17,184 bases of DNA from an uncultured Clostridia bacterium (GCA_934463175.1 CAKSIW010000057.1:1-17184), one strand, 5' to 3'. Counted from the stretch's first letter, positions 1-9,236 are shown. Translations and numbers: made by a program. The notes: generated by a model not told the origin, from the sequence alone.

Positions 1-67
1 CGAAGGGGAAACAATTAAGAAAATAGGAAACTAAAGGTGTCGTCTAAGATTTATGGAGGGTTTTTTT

Positions 68-3000
68 ATGAAAAAGTTATTTTCATTTGTTCTGGCATGT
101 GTTCTCTTGGTGTCAGCGGCGGTTGTGCCGGCTGCTGCCGCGGAAAATGAGACGGTGTTTTTAACGGCAGCGTTTTTGGGCGGGAGTATAACCGAGGGGA
201 CAGGTTCGACGGCGGTGGACGAATATACAAACACCCATTTGACAGGTACGTTTCAGAAGTTCAACCCGAGCTGGGTTAACCTCACAGGGGAATATCTGAA
301 ACAGAATTACGGAACACAGAACATTATCAATGCGGGCATAGGAGGAACAACATCGGGCTTTGGCATGAGCAGAGTGGGAAAAGATGTAATTTTTAAGCTT
401 GAAGATAATATTCCCGATATTGTTTTTGTGGAATTTACAGTAAATGACGGCACACAGCAATTCAGGGTTTCAACATGGGAAAGCATTGTGCGTCAGCTAT
501 ATACTGCCAATCCGAATGTGAAGATAGTTTTTGTAAATACGGTAACATCAAATGTTCAGAGCTGTGTTGACAATTCTGCTCCGCAGAAAGCTCTTGCGGA
601 ATACTATAACATTCCGGTAATAGATATGGCAAATCAGTTCAAAGAAGGGGACGGATATATATCTCAGGCAGATATGAAGAGCCGATATACCCCCGACAGT
701 ACGCACCCGAACAACGCAGGATATGAAAAGTATTTTGAAGAGGTGGTTGACTGCTTCCAAAATGAAGAGTGGAGAACCAAGCTTTTAAATCCTGCATTCA
801 CTTCAAACGGAAGCTTAAAGGCGGTTTACAATGATAATAAATTTGAGTTTTTGAACCCGAATTATGACGAAGCGGAGACAAGCACAAAGCTTGAGAAAAG
901 CGGAACATGGCAGACGAAAGAGGTAAACGATACAAAACGCGGTATAAAAAATGCAATTGTTTCAACAAACAAAGGCGATAGATTGGAATATGAGTTCTAC
1001 GGTTCGGGTATCGTTGTTACAATGAGCAGCTGCGCAGCCGGCGGAATTGCAAAGTGGGACATTGACTACGGCGAAAAAACGGGATATATTGACCTTCGTT
1101 CAACAAGTAACTGGTGGGGTGCACCTCTCACAGTAACGGGTCTGGCTGCCGGCAAGCATGTTTTAAGGATTACAAACTATGAAAGAGTGAACAGCGAGTG
1201 CGCAGCTCCCGGAAACCCCGAAATCCGTATCGCGCAGTTTATAACAGACGACACTTCAACAAGTGCGGCAGTATATCCGACAGAAGCATCGTCCTCTTCA
1301 GATTCTGAAACAACATTGCCGCAGACCGCCGGTCCGGAGCCTGTGTTTGAGCTTGATTTGACAAATGCGGCACAGGAGAGCGGAGAGAGCATTACGGGAC
1401 TTGCCGATAAAACAGGAAATGCAGAATCCATAAGCCCGGTTTACAAAGATAACACAGGCAATAAAAATGTATATTTAAAAACATATGAGCTGAATGGAAA
1501 GACCACAAAATATCTGAGTATGGGCACTTACGGTTCAAATGACTATCCTTCGGACTATGCCTATGAGGCGAACATGGGTGACAATTCGGCAGAGGCTCCA
1601 GCGGTAAAGGTTAAGTCTGCAAAAGTGAACGGCAGCAAAGCATATACCGTTGAGACATGGGCAAAGGCAAATCAGACAAATGTTGTTGAGAGTGCGTTGT
1701 TCGGCAGACAAAGCAATTATAATACAGGTACGGGAATGTATATGAAGCTTGGAAACTCAAACAACAAGGATGCATTTAATTTTGCTTATAACAATAAGTC
1801 AAAAGCTGCAAACGGTAATAAGTTTTTAACTGATGCCGGAGTCGGCAGAGAGGATCAATGGGCGCATTATCTGATCACCGCAAGCTATGATGAAACGGCA
1901 AAGAAATGGACATACAACTTCTATCTGAACGGTAAACTGTGCGGATATGAAAATACCATAACAACAGAAGCGGTGGATTTTGCCGATGAGAGCAGTTGGT
2001 GCTTGTATATAGGCAGAGGTGCAAAGTCGAGCTTTGCAGGTGATATAGGTACGTTCAAATTCTATGACAGAGTATTAAATGCGGCGGAAATAAGCCAGGC
2101 ATATGCGGCAGAAAGGACGAGCTTTGATGCAAGCGCAGCCGTTGACGGAACATTGAGCTATGCAGTTTCCGAGAAAATAAAGGATAATACGTATACGGCT
2201 GCAATATCGGAAGGTGCAGTGCTTGATCCGAATATCGGCGGAATTACGGTTGACGTTTCAAATCTTGTCGGTGCGGCAGGGCTTATGGCTTCAAGTGTCA
2301 CTGCGGACAGCTTTAAAATTGCGGATACCGACGGTGCTGCGGCAAAGGGAAAGGTTTATGCAAAGGCAGACGGAAACAAGATTTATCTGTCATTCGGTGC
2401 GCTTGAACCGAAGAAAGCATATAAGCTGGTGCTGAATGCAGGAGGCTTGAAGACCTCAACAGGCTTCCCGTGTGTTGAGAAGAGCCTTGCATTCTCCACC
2501 TCAGAAAGCTTGCTGGCAGATGAAAATTTTGACAATTGGACAAGTCTTGAAAATGCAGACGGAACTATTGCGTTTGTGTCAAACGGTGTTGAAGGAGATA
2601 AAAGTGCTTTTACCTTGCAGACAGAGGGAAATGATAAGTTTTTGAGGATGCAGCCCACCGAAAAGAACAAAAATTCTATGCTCTCTGCGGTGTTTGACGG
2701 GAATATGAAATTTATAACGGGAAATTCCGTGCTGGTTTCTCAGACAAGCGTGAGGGGAACAGGAAAGACTACAAAGAATGTTCTTTCAAATTTGCAGCAT
2801 TCCGCCGGAACATACAGCTACACAGGGTGGTTTTTAAATTCTGATTCTTCATTGACGGCAAATGACGGTGTTCGCACACATGAGCTCACAAAGGAACAGT
2901 CATCTTTTGCAACAAATGACGGCATGAAGAATGAAAACGGGTTTACTCCTGTGGAAACAATAAGCTTCAGAGAGTCGGAGGGAGACTTTTATGTATTAAA

Positions 3001-3823
3001 GCTCAATTCGATTATAAATCCGTATATTGACAGATATTCTGTTGCACAGGAAGGCGATTACTACAGAAGAAACTATATAAACGGATTAAGATTTGCACAG
3101 ACATATATCACAGGCAGTGATGACACAGCGAATGCATACACCGATATAACATATGTAAAGGCATACACAAGAATCAAGCCCGAAATCCTGTCAAAGAAAT
3201 ATGGGGCAGGAAGCTTAACTCTGGCACTCAATGATGATCTGGCACAAGTAGATGTTGGCAATATAATTCTTGTTGAGGAAGGAACATGGAACAAAATTGA
3301 TTGTCAAAAAACGTTTGACAGCACATCAAGAGAGCTTGTTCTGACCTCTGCGGACATAAAGCAGGGATCAAGCTATAAGGTTGTGTTTGACGGAATAAAA
3401 ACAGCTGACGATGGGGTGAAGCAGGGCTTGGAAATGCCTTTCTACGAAAGAATATATGTTCCGGGCGGCACTGCCGGACTCAGAATCGGCAATGTGAAGT
3501 TTATATCCGGCAATGAGGAAGTAACGTCAAACAATAACATCGGAAGTACAATAAAAGCAACATTTGAAGTATCAAATAATACAGATACAAATAAATCTTT
3601 TGTCGGGGTGCTTGCACTGTATAACAACAATGTTCTCACAGCGGTAAAAACAGTTAATGTGACAGATATTGCACCAAAAACAAGCGGCAGAAGCTTCAGT
3701 ACAGGTGATATTTCTGTGCCTGCTGATGAAAATGCAGGATATACTGTGAAATTTATGGTGTGGAGCGACCTTAATTCGCTGATACCGATAACCAAGACAT
3801 CCGAGCCGGGAGACTGTCTTTGA
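68..3823 (+). CDS. Secreted multidomain SGNH/GDSL hydrolase with LamG-like and Ig-like domains
   Basis: Exported 1251-residue protein, probably a carbohydrate esterase (deacetylase) acting outside the cell. An N-terminal signal peptide (about 1-25, MKKLFSFVLACVLL then a VPAAAA cleavage region) precedes an SGNH hydrolase domain (about 30-235). Visible blocks are GGSIT with nucleophile S40, G92-G93, the N126 block (TVND), and D210/H213 in PDSTHP. Next come a beta-sandwich resembling a carbohydrate-binding module (about 270-395), an S/T-rich linker (about 396-424), a LamG/concanavalin-like domain (about 425-685), an Ig-like domain (about 695-810), a second beta-sandwich (about 815-1015), and two Ig-like domains up to the stop. 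I start at ATG 68, not the in-frame ATG 53, because GGAGGG (55-60) lies 7 bases upstream of 68. No SLH or sortase anchor is visible. The TGA stop is in CTTTGAC, and the protein probably continues in the +1 frame to 4409. The esterase role is inferred; the SGNH fold is clear. Confidence 0.88.
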   Translation: MKKLFSFVLACVLLVSAAVVPAAAAENETVFLTAAFLGGSITEGTGSTAVDEYTNTHLTGTFQKFNPSWVNLTGEYLKQNYGTQNIINAGIGGTTSGFGMSRVGKDVIFKLEDNIPDIVFVEFTVNDGTQQFRVSTWESIVRQLYTANPNVKIVFVNTVTSNVQSCVDNSAPQKALAEYYNIPVIDMANQFKEGDGYISQADMKSRYTPDSTHPNNAGYEKYFEEVVDCFQNEEWRTKLLNPAFTSNGSLKAVYNDNKFEFLNPNYDEAETSTKLEKSGTWQTKEVNDTKRGIKNAIVSTNKGDRLEYEFYGSGIVVTMSSCAAGGIAKWDIDYGEKTGYIDLRSTSNWWGAPLTVTGLAAGKHVLRITNYERVNSECAAPGNPEIRIAQFITDDTSTSAAVYPTEASSSSDSETTLPQTAGPEPVFELDLTNAAQESGESITGLADKTGNAESISPVYKDNTGNKNVYLKTYELNGKTTKYLSMGTYGSNDYPSDYAYEANMGDNSAEAPAVKVKSAKVNGSKAYTVETWAKANQTNVVESALFGRQSNYNTGTGMYMKLGNSNNKDAFNFAYNNKSKAANGNKFLTDAGVGREDQWAHYLITASYDETAKKWTYNFYLNGKLCGYENTITTEAVDFADESSWCLYIGRGAKSSFAGDIGTFKFYDRVLNAAEISQAYAAERTSFDASAAVDGTLSYAVSEKIKDNTYTAAISEGAVLDPNIGGITVDVSNLVGAAGLMASSVTADSFKIADTDGAAAKGKVYAKADGNKIYLSFGALEPKKAYKLVLNAGGLKTSTGFPCVEKSLAFSTSESLLADENFDNWTSLENADGTIAFVSNGVEGDKSAFTLQTEGNDKFLRMQPTEKNKNSMLSAVFDGNMKFITGNSVLVSQTSVRGTGKTTKNVLSNLQHSAGTYSYTGWFLNSDSSLTANDGVRTHELTKEQSSFATNDGMKNENGFTPVETISFRESEGDFYVLKLNSIINPYIDRYSVAQEGDYYRRNYINGLRFAQTYITGSDDTANAYTDITYVKAYTRIKPEILSKKYGAGSLTLALNDDLAQVDVGNIILVEEGTWNKIDCQKTFDSTSRELVLTSADIKQGSSYKVVFDGIKTADDGVKQGLEMPFYERIYVPGGTAGLRIGNVKFISGNEEVTSNNNIGSTIKATFEVSNNTDTNKSFVGVLALYNNNVLTAVKTVNVTDIAPKTSGRSFSTGDISVPADENAGYTVKFMVWSDLNSLIPITKTSEPGDCL

Positions 3824-3824
3824 C
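3818..3824 (+). other. Candidate +1 frameshift site (CTT TGA C)
   Basis: In the frame of the upstream gene, codons CTT (Leu) and TGA (stop) are followed by C. This heptamer is the same as the well-studied prfB recoding site, where tRNA-Leu slips from CUU to UUU and GAC is read next. Here GAC (3822-3824) opens the +1 frame D-N-A-D-V-I-I-P and onwards to 4409. A Shine-Dalgarno-like GGGAG (3808-3812) lies upstream with 5 bases before CTT, against 3 in prfB, so the stimulator is not ideally placed. The motif is seen directly; its function is inference. Confidence 0.45.
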
Positions 3825-3833
3825 AATGCTGAC

Positions 3834-4409
3834 GTGATAATTCCGCAGTGGAGCGGAAAAAGTGTTGAAAACAGCGTGAAATATATAAGCTTTAAGCCTG
3901 CCGTGAGGCTTTTGCCGCTCACCGTGAAGCCGTCAGGCTTCACGGTGACAAGCGGTGCGGTTGAAACGGTGGTGTATAATCCCGTAACGTTGGAGACAAC
4001 AGCATATTTAAGCGGTGATACGGTTTTAAACAATGTATGCGGAATAAATGCCACCGATTTATTGCTGAGTGAAAACGGGGACAGTGTCAGTGTTGAAGAA
4101 GCCTGCACGGTTATTTTTGAAAATGAGAACACGGCTGAAAGTGTCTTTGTTCAGAATGTGGAATTTTACAACGGTTTATCCGAGCGCATATACCTTTTTG
4201 AAAATGAAAGCAGCATAAAGGCTCGCATAAGGGTTGTGAATAAGAGCGGAAGGAACATAGAAAAATGCTATGTCTCAATGAAGAAAAACGGAAAAGAAAT
4301 AAGGAAGTTCTATATCTCGATGGTGAAAGATGAACAAAAAGATATTTCAATTTCGCTCTGCGAAAAAATAGGACAAAATGACATTGTATCTGTGAGCGTT
4401 AAAGAATGA
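3834..4409 (+). CDS. C-terminal Ig-like part of the SGNH protein, in the +1 frame
   Basis: The frame is open from 3792 to 4409. GTG 3834 is only the first possible start and has no ribosome binding site in the preceding 20 bases. There is no signal peptide, although the content is extracellular beta-sandwich. The last about 85 residues (from VEFYNGLSERIY, then SSIKARIRVVNKSG) resemble the final Ig-like domain of the upstream gene (VKFISGNEE, then STIKATFEVSNNTD), in the same order and spacing. I therefore infer that this is the C-terminal extension of the SGNH protein, giving a product of about 1446 residues. It would be reached either by +1 frameshifting at CTTTGAC (3818-3824) or before a one-base expansion in GGG 3808-3810. 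Removing one G there reads S-E-P-E-T-V-F-D-N without a stop. It could also be a decayed gene end. A separate small protein is least likely. Confidence 0.6.
   Translation: MIIPQWSGKSVENSVKYISFKPAVRLLPLTVKPSGFTVTSGAVETVVYNPVTLETTAYLSGDTVLNNVCGINATDLLLSENGDSVSVEEACTVIFENENTAESVFVQNVEFYNGLSERIYLFENESSIKARIRVVNKSGRNIEKCYVSMKKNGKEIRKFYISMVKDEQKDISISLCEKIGQNDIVSVSVKE
3919..3948 (+). repeat. Perfect 13-bp inverted repeat inside the +1-frame ORF
   Basis: TCACCGTGAAGCC (3919-3931) and GGCTTCACGGTGA (3936-3948) are exact reverse complements separated by GTCA, which would form a strong tetraloop hairpin. No T-run follows, so it is not an ordinary intrinsic terminator. It encodes part of L-T-V-K-P-S-G-F-T-V-T in the +1 frame. 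It begins 95 bases after the candidate slip site, which is too far for a typical frameshift-stimulating stem. Confidence 0.85.
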
Positions 4410-4446
4410 CGGCGGTGTTCCGGCGGGAAGAGAAGAGGGGTTGTTT

Positions 4447-7400
4447 ATGAATATGAAAAAAATCATGTGTCTTGCAGTGACTTTATGTATGCTTGTGACT
4501 GCTTTTACCTGTTTTGCGGAAGACAACACAAGAGATGGCTTTGTCATGATAAGTGCAGCCGATTTTGACGGAAAAAACATAGTGTCAAACACCGGAAGCT
4601 TCAGTGCCAATCAGGATACGGGAGTGGTGGGCGGCATTTTCACCGGATCAAGCCTGTGGTATACTCTGGATTTTGATGTTGCACCGCAGAGCCTTGATTT
4701 TTACGCGGGCGTGTCGCAAAACTATGCAGGCGGTGTGGTCGAGGTGCGTGCCGATGATCCCGATAAGGGTGTGCTGCTGGCAAAAATAAATATTGAAGCC
4801 ACGGATTGGAGCAATGCACACAAGCACAGCGTTGATATGCTTGAAAAGGTGACAGGTGTGCATAAGGTCTATTTCACGATTCGTGCCGTAACATGCAATA
4901 TTTATAAATTTCAATTCAGAAAACCCGGATCAAATGACAGCGGATATGCGGAGCTTTCGGCTGATTATTCATATTCCGACACTGACGGCAATGAATTTGC
5001 ACGCGATATAGAAATGGTGACGCAGCTTGGAGTTATGGGAGAGTATCAAAATGGCAGATTTGAGCCGCAGATTCCTTTGAAAAGGGGAGAATTTGCTGAA
5101 ATAATGGCAGATTTGCTTGATCTCGGAAGGAGTGCGGGCGAACGGTTCCGCGATGTGCCTGCCGGACATAAAAATTCAGGTGCAATAAATGCAATGTGCG
5201 ATGCAGGGTATTTTGCAGGAAACGGAGACGGCAATTTTGAACCTGATTTGTATATGCTGCGGGCTGACGCCTATGTTGTGGCTTCAAAAATACTCGGTTT
5301 TGATGTTATAGCCAAACAAAACGGCGGATACCCTAGGGGGTATGAACTAACCTTATATGCGGCAGGAATGAAAAGCTGTCTCAAAAATAATGAAAAATTC
5401 ATACGCCGTGATGCAATGGCAAATTATATCTGCGAGCTTATTGAAGCGGACGGTCTTGAGGGTGTGGTTTACACAAAGGACAATGTGACATATGAGCGCG
5501 GAACGGGATATTTTCAGAGAAAAAATATATTCAAGGCGAGAGGATTTGTTGAAGCCAACAGCTTTACGGGTTTATACAACACAGAGTCTCACACCGACTA
5601 CGGAAAAATAATTATAGACGATGTTTTATACAGCACGGGAAGCACGGCGGCGTCTGCATATATCGGCTTGGAGTGTGACTTTTATTATAAGGCTGACGGC
5701 GGTGAAAGAGAGCTGCTTGCTGTTTTGCCGTCCGACGGTATCAGATTATATACATATAATATTATAGATGATGAAATTGTAAAGTTTGATTCAACCGTCA
5801 TTGAAATAGCAGATGAAAATCAGAGAGTCAGAACGCATAATGTCACCCCTCAAAGTGTTTATTTGTATAACGGTAAAGCAATTGAGGGAAGCGTAAAGGA
5901 TAATATAGACATAAGCAATTTCAAAGGTCAGATAAGGATTGCACAGAACAGTAACGGAAATATAACCGTAATTATCGAGGAGTACAGTAACATAATTGTG
6001 TCAGGAAAGGATAGTTTTTCCGAAACAATTACGGATAAGATAAGCGGAAAAAGATTCTCCGTTAATTCAGACAAAGATGATGTTGTGATAACAAAGGGCG
6101 GCAAATACATAAGCATTCAGGATATAAATGCAGGAGACCTGCTTGTTGTATATGAAAGCAAAAATGTTCAGGGCAAAAAGCTGATAAGGTTTGATGTTCA
6201 GAATGGCACAGCAAGCGGAAAAATTACTAAAAGCGGTAATAGCTGTGTATATATAGGAGATAAAAAGTATTATCCTGCAAGAGAATTGACCGGCACGCTG
6301 AGTGTCGGCAAGGTCATAGAGGCAAAGTGCAACAAGTATAATGAGCTTGTGGAAATAAAAATGTCGGACGGGGATATATATCAAAATATCGGCTGCTTGC
6401 TGAGTGCAGGATACAATCAGAACAAGGATTATTTTGAAGTTAAAATTCTGACAGCAGACGCCGGAGCCGTAATTTTTAAAAGTGCCGGCAGGATCAGGAT
6501 AGACGATAAAAAGTATTCCGATGCGAACAGCGCTTTCAATGAGATAAAAACCGTTGACTTAAAAACGCCGATATATTATGTGCTTAATGAAAATGAAGAG
6601 ATAACACTTATTGACACATATAAGAACGGGGGCGGCATAAATCGCATTTTCAGACTTACGGAGGACGGAAGGACTGACAGATATTCCGCGGGAGAACGCA
6701 GCAGAATATTTTATGACAACCGAACAGGAATGGGAAGATATACAATAGCAGACGATGCAAAAGCAGTTTATTTTTGGAACAAGGATACAGAGAATAATCT
6801 GACTGAAATCGGTGAGCTTGTTTACAATGAATACTATTCTCCCGACTGTGATTTGTATTCCTTTGAGGAAAATTCCGATGTTGTCAACGTTGTAGTATAT
6901 CACGATTATGAGGTGCGCGGGACTTATACGCCGATTGTTGTGAGAGAGGTATACAATTCCTATGACGAAGAAAGCGGAGAGTTTTCACTGAGGCTTGAGG
7001 GCTTCAGCGGAAGCGCAAAGAGAGAATGGGGAATCAGCGATATAATATACAGCGGAAATGACAGCTTTAAGAGACTCGTAGACTCTTTAACTCTTGGCGA
7101 TTTCATAAAATGTGAATTTGATTCGCATGGTGATATAAATGCGGCAGAGCTTGTGTTTTTACATGACGGAGCAGGTTCGACGGAAAACGGGATTAATTCT
7201 GTTTTGTCCAAGGACGGAAATTGGTCAAACGGCTCTGCGTCTCAGGAAAAGAGACAGTTTATGGGAGTTGTCACTGATATAAACGGCGAATTTGTGAAGC
7301 TAAGCTCAAAAGACGGCAGCATTGATTACCTGAACGCAAACGGTGCGCCTGTTGTGAAAATAATATGCGGAAACAGAAAAGAGATATACGGCGGGTTATC

Positions 7401-7491
7401 CGTGCAGGATATATCTGTCGGTGACCATATTGTTGTGTGGACGCGAAATGACCGCGTGATACAAATTGCAGCATATGAAAGGGTGGAATAG
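4447..7491 (+). CDS. Secreted SLH-domain protein with N-terminal CBM6-like module and long beta-rich tail
   Basis: Exported 1014-residue protein, probably attached to the cell-wall polymer through SLH domains. A signal peptide (about 1-25, ending TCFAED) is followed by a CBM6-like carbohydrate-binding module (about 30-160). SLH repeats follow at about 183-230 (with NGRFEPQIPLKRGEFAEIM), about 234-285 (FRDVP, then GNFEPDLYMLRADAYV), and a degenerate third at about 298-335. The rest, about 340-1014, matches no family I recognise. It looks like a series of small beta modules with recurring elements such as LSVGKVIEAKCN, INAGDLLVVYES and ISVGDHIVVWTR. ATG 4447 is chosen because GAGGGG (4435-4440) is 6 bases upstream; TTG 4441 directly abuts that site. 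There is no catalytic motif, so I infer a glycan-binding or scaffold role beside the SGNH esterase. The stop is 8 bases before the next gene, which indicates co-transcription. Confidence 0.85.
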   Translation: MNMKKIMCLAVTLCMLVTAFTCFAEDNTRDGFVMISAADFDGKNIVSNTGSFSANQDTGVVGGIFTGSSLWYTLDFDVAPQSLDFYAGVSQNYAGGVVEVRADDPDKGVLLAKINIEATDWSNAHKHSVDMLEKVTGVHKVYFTIRAVTCNIYKFQFRKPGSNDSGYAELSADYSYSDTDGNEFARDIEMVTQLGVMGEYQNGRFEPQIPLKRGEFAEIMADLLDLGRSAGERFRDVPAGHKNSGAINAMCDAGYFAGNGDGNFEPDLYMLRADAYVVASKILGFDVIAKQNGGYPRGYELTLYAAGMKSCLKNNEKFIRRDAMANYICELIEADGLEGVVYTKDNVTYERGTGYFQRKNIFKARGFVEANSFTGLYNTESHTDYGKIIIDDVLYSTGSTAASAYIGLECDFYYKADGGERELLAVLPSDGIRLYTYNIIDDEIVKFDSTVIEIADENQRVRTHNVTPQSVYLYNGKAIEGSVKDNIDISNFKGQIRIAQNSNGNITVIIEEYSNIIVSGKDSFSETITDKISGKRFSVNSDKDDVVITKGGKYISIQDINAGDLLVVYESKNVQGKKLIRFDVQNGTASGKITKSGNSCVYIGDKKYYPARELTGTLSVGKVIEAKCNKYNELVEIKMSDGDIYQNIGCLLSAGYNQNKDYFEVKILTADAGAVIFKSAGRIRIDDKKYSDANSAFNEIKTVDLKTPIYYVLNENEEITLIDTYKNGGGINRIFRLTEDGRTDRYSAGERSRIFYDNRTGMGRYTIADDAKAVYFWNKDTENNLTEIGELVYNEYYSPDCDLYSFEENSDVVNVVVYHDYEVRGTYTPIVVREVYNSYDEESGEFSLRLEGFSGSAKREWGISDIIYSGNDSFKRLVDSLTLGDFIKCEFDSHGDINAAELVFLHDGAGSTENGINSVLSKDGNWSNGSASQEKRQFMGVVTDINGEFVKLSSKDGSIDYLNANGAPVVKIICGNRKEIYGGLSVQDISVGDHIVVWTRNDRVIQIAAYERVE

Positions 7492-7499
7492 GTGAAAAG

Positions 7500-9236
7500 A
7501 TGAAGAACAAGGTTTTATTTATATCAGCTTTAATCTGCATTGTGTTTTCAGGGTTATGCACGGTGTCATATGCTCTTGAGCTTAATGAGCCGCGGGTTAA
7601 TACATTAACAGGTGAAATCAGTATAGGCGGAGCAGATGAGAGCGGGATTTCCGGAAAGCCTCTCATACTGAAGGTGTATAACGGAAATACACTGTATTAT
7701 ATTGACTGCTGCGAAACGGTGAAGAACGGGTTGGAAAATACATTTGCCTTTTCTGCATGGAAGCCTGTGTTAAGCCTTCCGAGCGGAACATACAATGTAT
7801 ATGTTTACAGTGATATAACAGGCGAAGCCGCAGAGGCAAGCTTTGAGTACAGCAGCGTAAAAGATATTTACACCTTAATGAAAACACTCACACAGGCTGA
7901 TGAGGAGACATTTTTAAGTACAGTTTCCGGTGTATCGGAAAATATTTTTGCCTCTGCAAAGGAAATATCCGGCTTAAGCTCCGAGGCAAAGGGCAAGCTT
8001 TATGCGAACATGAGAAAAGTATCCGCAGCGCTTCCGGAGAGCTGTGAGACGGAGGAAGAACTGAAAAAGACCAGGGAGGAATATATAAAATACAGTAAAG
8101 AAATTGAAGATGCAGTCGGAATGGCAAAGTTTGCAGACCTGAAGCAAAAGCGGACAGCAGATGTGAAAGTATGGATAGATACATATATTCCGTATTTTGA
8201 TATAGAAAAGGATAATCCTGCAACGGCAGCGGACGAGAGTGAGCTTTATAAGTATTTTGAAAGGGTTAAGACGAATACGGAATTTTTGGAATCGCTCAAA
8301 AATTGCAGCTTGGATTCATTTTCTGTTGGTGAACTGCAAAATAAGATATATGAAAAAGTTTCAATGTCGATAATCAGGACGGGTGCGGTTAATGAAGTGA
8401 CAAAATACCTTAATAAATTTGAGAGCCTGTTCTCCTTTGATAAGATTCAGCTCGGAAAGCTTTCTGAGGTTAAACAGGACGAGGCATACAGCTTTATATG
8501 CGGAAAGGCTTATGATGACTATGAAGCCGTTAAAGATGCTTTTGACGGAAAGGTTAAGGAGCTTGTTGCAGCATTGGAGAATAAAACGACCGAGAATGGC
8601 GGTTTCGGCGGTGGCAGCGGTGGCGGCGGTGCTGTTCCGGGTAAAGTCCCCGTTATAGAAAAAAATGATGATAAGCCTGACACGGCGGCGGATTCTGTTT
8701 CTGCTTTTAAGGATATGAGCGGTCATAAGTGGGCAGAGGAGGCTGTTAACTATCTTTACGGTAAAAAAATAATAAACGGCAAAGGAAACCAAGAGTTTGC
8801 ACCGTCCGACAGCCTCACAAGAGCTGAAGCGGTGAAGATAATCGTTACAGCGGCGGGAAAAAGTCTTAACGGCAGCGACAGCGTTTTTGACGATGTTGCG
8901 GCTGACAGCTGGTATGGTGTTTATGTTTCATCTGCATACAGGTGCGGAATTGTATCAGGTGTTTCGGAAAGGAGCTTTGCACCTGAGCTGAATATAACAA
9001 GGCAGGATTTTGCGGTTATGATATACAAGGGATTTGCAATTAATTCAAAGGAAGGAGCTCTGAGCTTTGATGACTGTGCGGAAATAGATGAATATGCAGA
9101 AAAAGCGGTGTCGGCTCTTTTTGAAAATAAGATCATTTTGGGAAACGATGAAAATAAATTTGAGCCGAAGAGAAATATAACCCGTGCGGAGGCAGCAATA
9201 ATAATTTACAGAATTATTAGCGAAAACGGAATGTGA
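7500..9236 (+). CDS. Secreted S-layer homology (SLH) anchor protein with glycine hinge
   Basis: 578 residues. A signal peptide (about 1-25, ending VSYALE) leads into an Ig-like beta domain (about 28-117), then a mostly helical region (about 120-362). A flexible GGFGGGSGGGG hinge (about 367-377) and three SLH domains follow (about 402-453, 462-512 and 521-573), each ending in the usual TRAE-type motif (TRAE 440, TRQD 500, TRAE 561). SLH triplets bind pyruvylated secondary cell-wall polymers, so the N-terminal part should be displayed on the surface. There is no catalytic motif. The ribosome binding site AGGTG (7490-7494) overlaps the previous stop codon, so translation is probably coupled to the CBM6-like/SLH gene. 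The middle helical region is of unknown function and could be a spacer or a binding domain. Confidence 0.88.
   Translation: MKNKVLFISALICIVFSGLCTVSYALELNEPRVNTLTGEISIGGADESGISGKPLILKVYNGNTLYYIDCCETVKNGLENTFAFSAWKPVLSLPSGTYNVYVYSDITGEAAEASFEYSSVKDIYTLMKTLTQADEETFLSTVSGVSENIFASAKEISGLSSEAKGKLYANMRKVSAALPESCETEEELKKTREEYIKYSKEIEDAVGMAKFADLKQKRTADVKVWIDTYIPYFDIEKDNPATAADESELYKYFERVKTNTEFLESLKNCSLDSFSVGELQNKIYEKVSMSIIRTGAVNEVTKYLNKFESLFSFDKIQLGKLSEVKQDEAYSFICGKAYDDYEAVKDAFDGKVKELVAALENKTTENGGFGGGSGGGGAVPGKVPVIEKNDDKPDTAADSVSAFKDMSGHKWAEEAVNYLYGKKIINGKGNQEFAPSDSLTRAEAVKIIVTAAGKSLNGSDSVFDDVAADSWYGVYVSSAYRCGIVSGVSERSFAPELNITRQDFAVMIYKGFAINSKEGALSFDDCAEIDEYAEKAVSALFENKIILGNDENKFEPKRNITRAEAAIIIYRIISENGM

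Noticed and set aside
1..52. Possible promoter of the first gene
   Set aside because: No -35/-10 pair is visible in this short stretch; the promoter is probably upstream of the window.
3572..4132. 186-codon minus-strand frame across the SGNH gene end
   Set aside because: It is antisense to clear beta-sandwich coding sequence, has no start signal, and shows no protein family features.
5331..5338. CCCTAGGG palindrome inside the CBM6-like/SLH gene
   Set aside because: An 8-base palindrome in coding sequence is expected by chance and has no supporting context.
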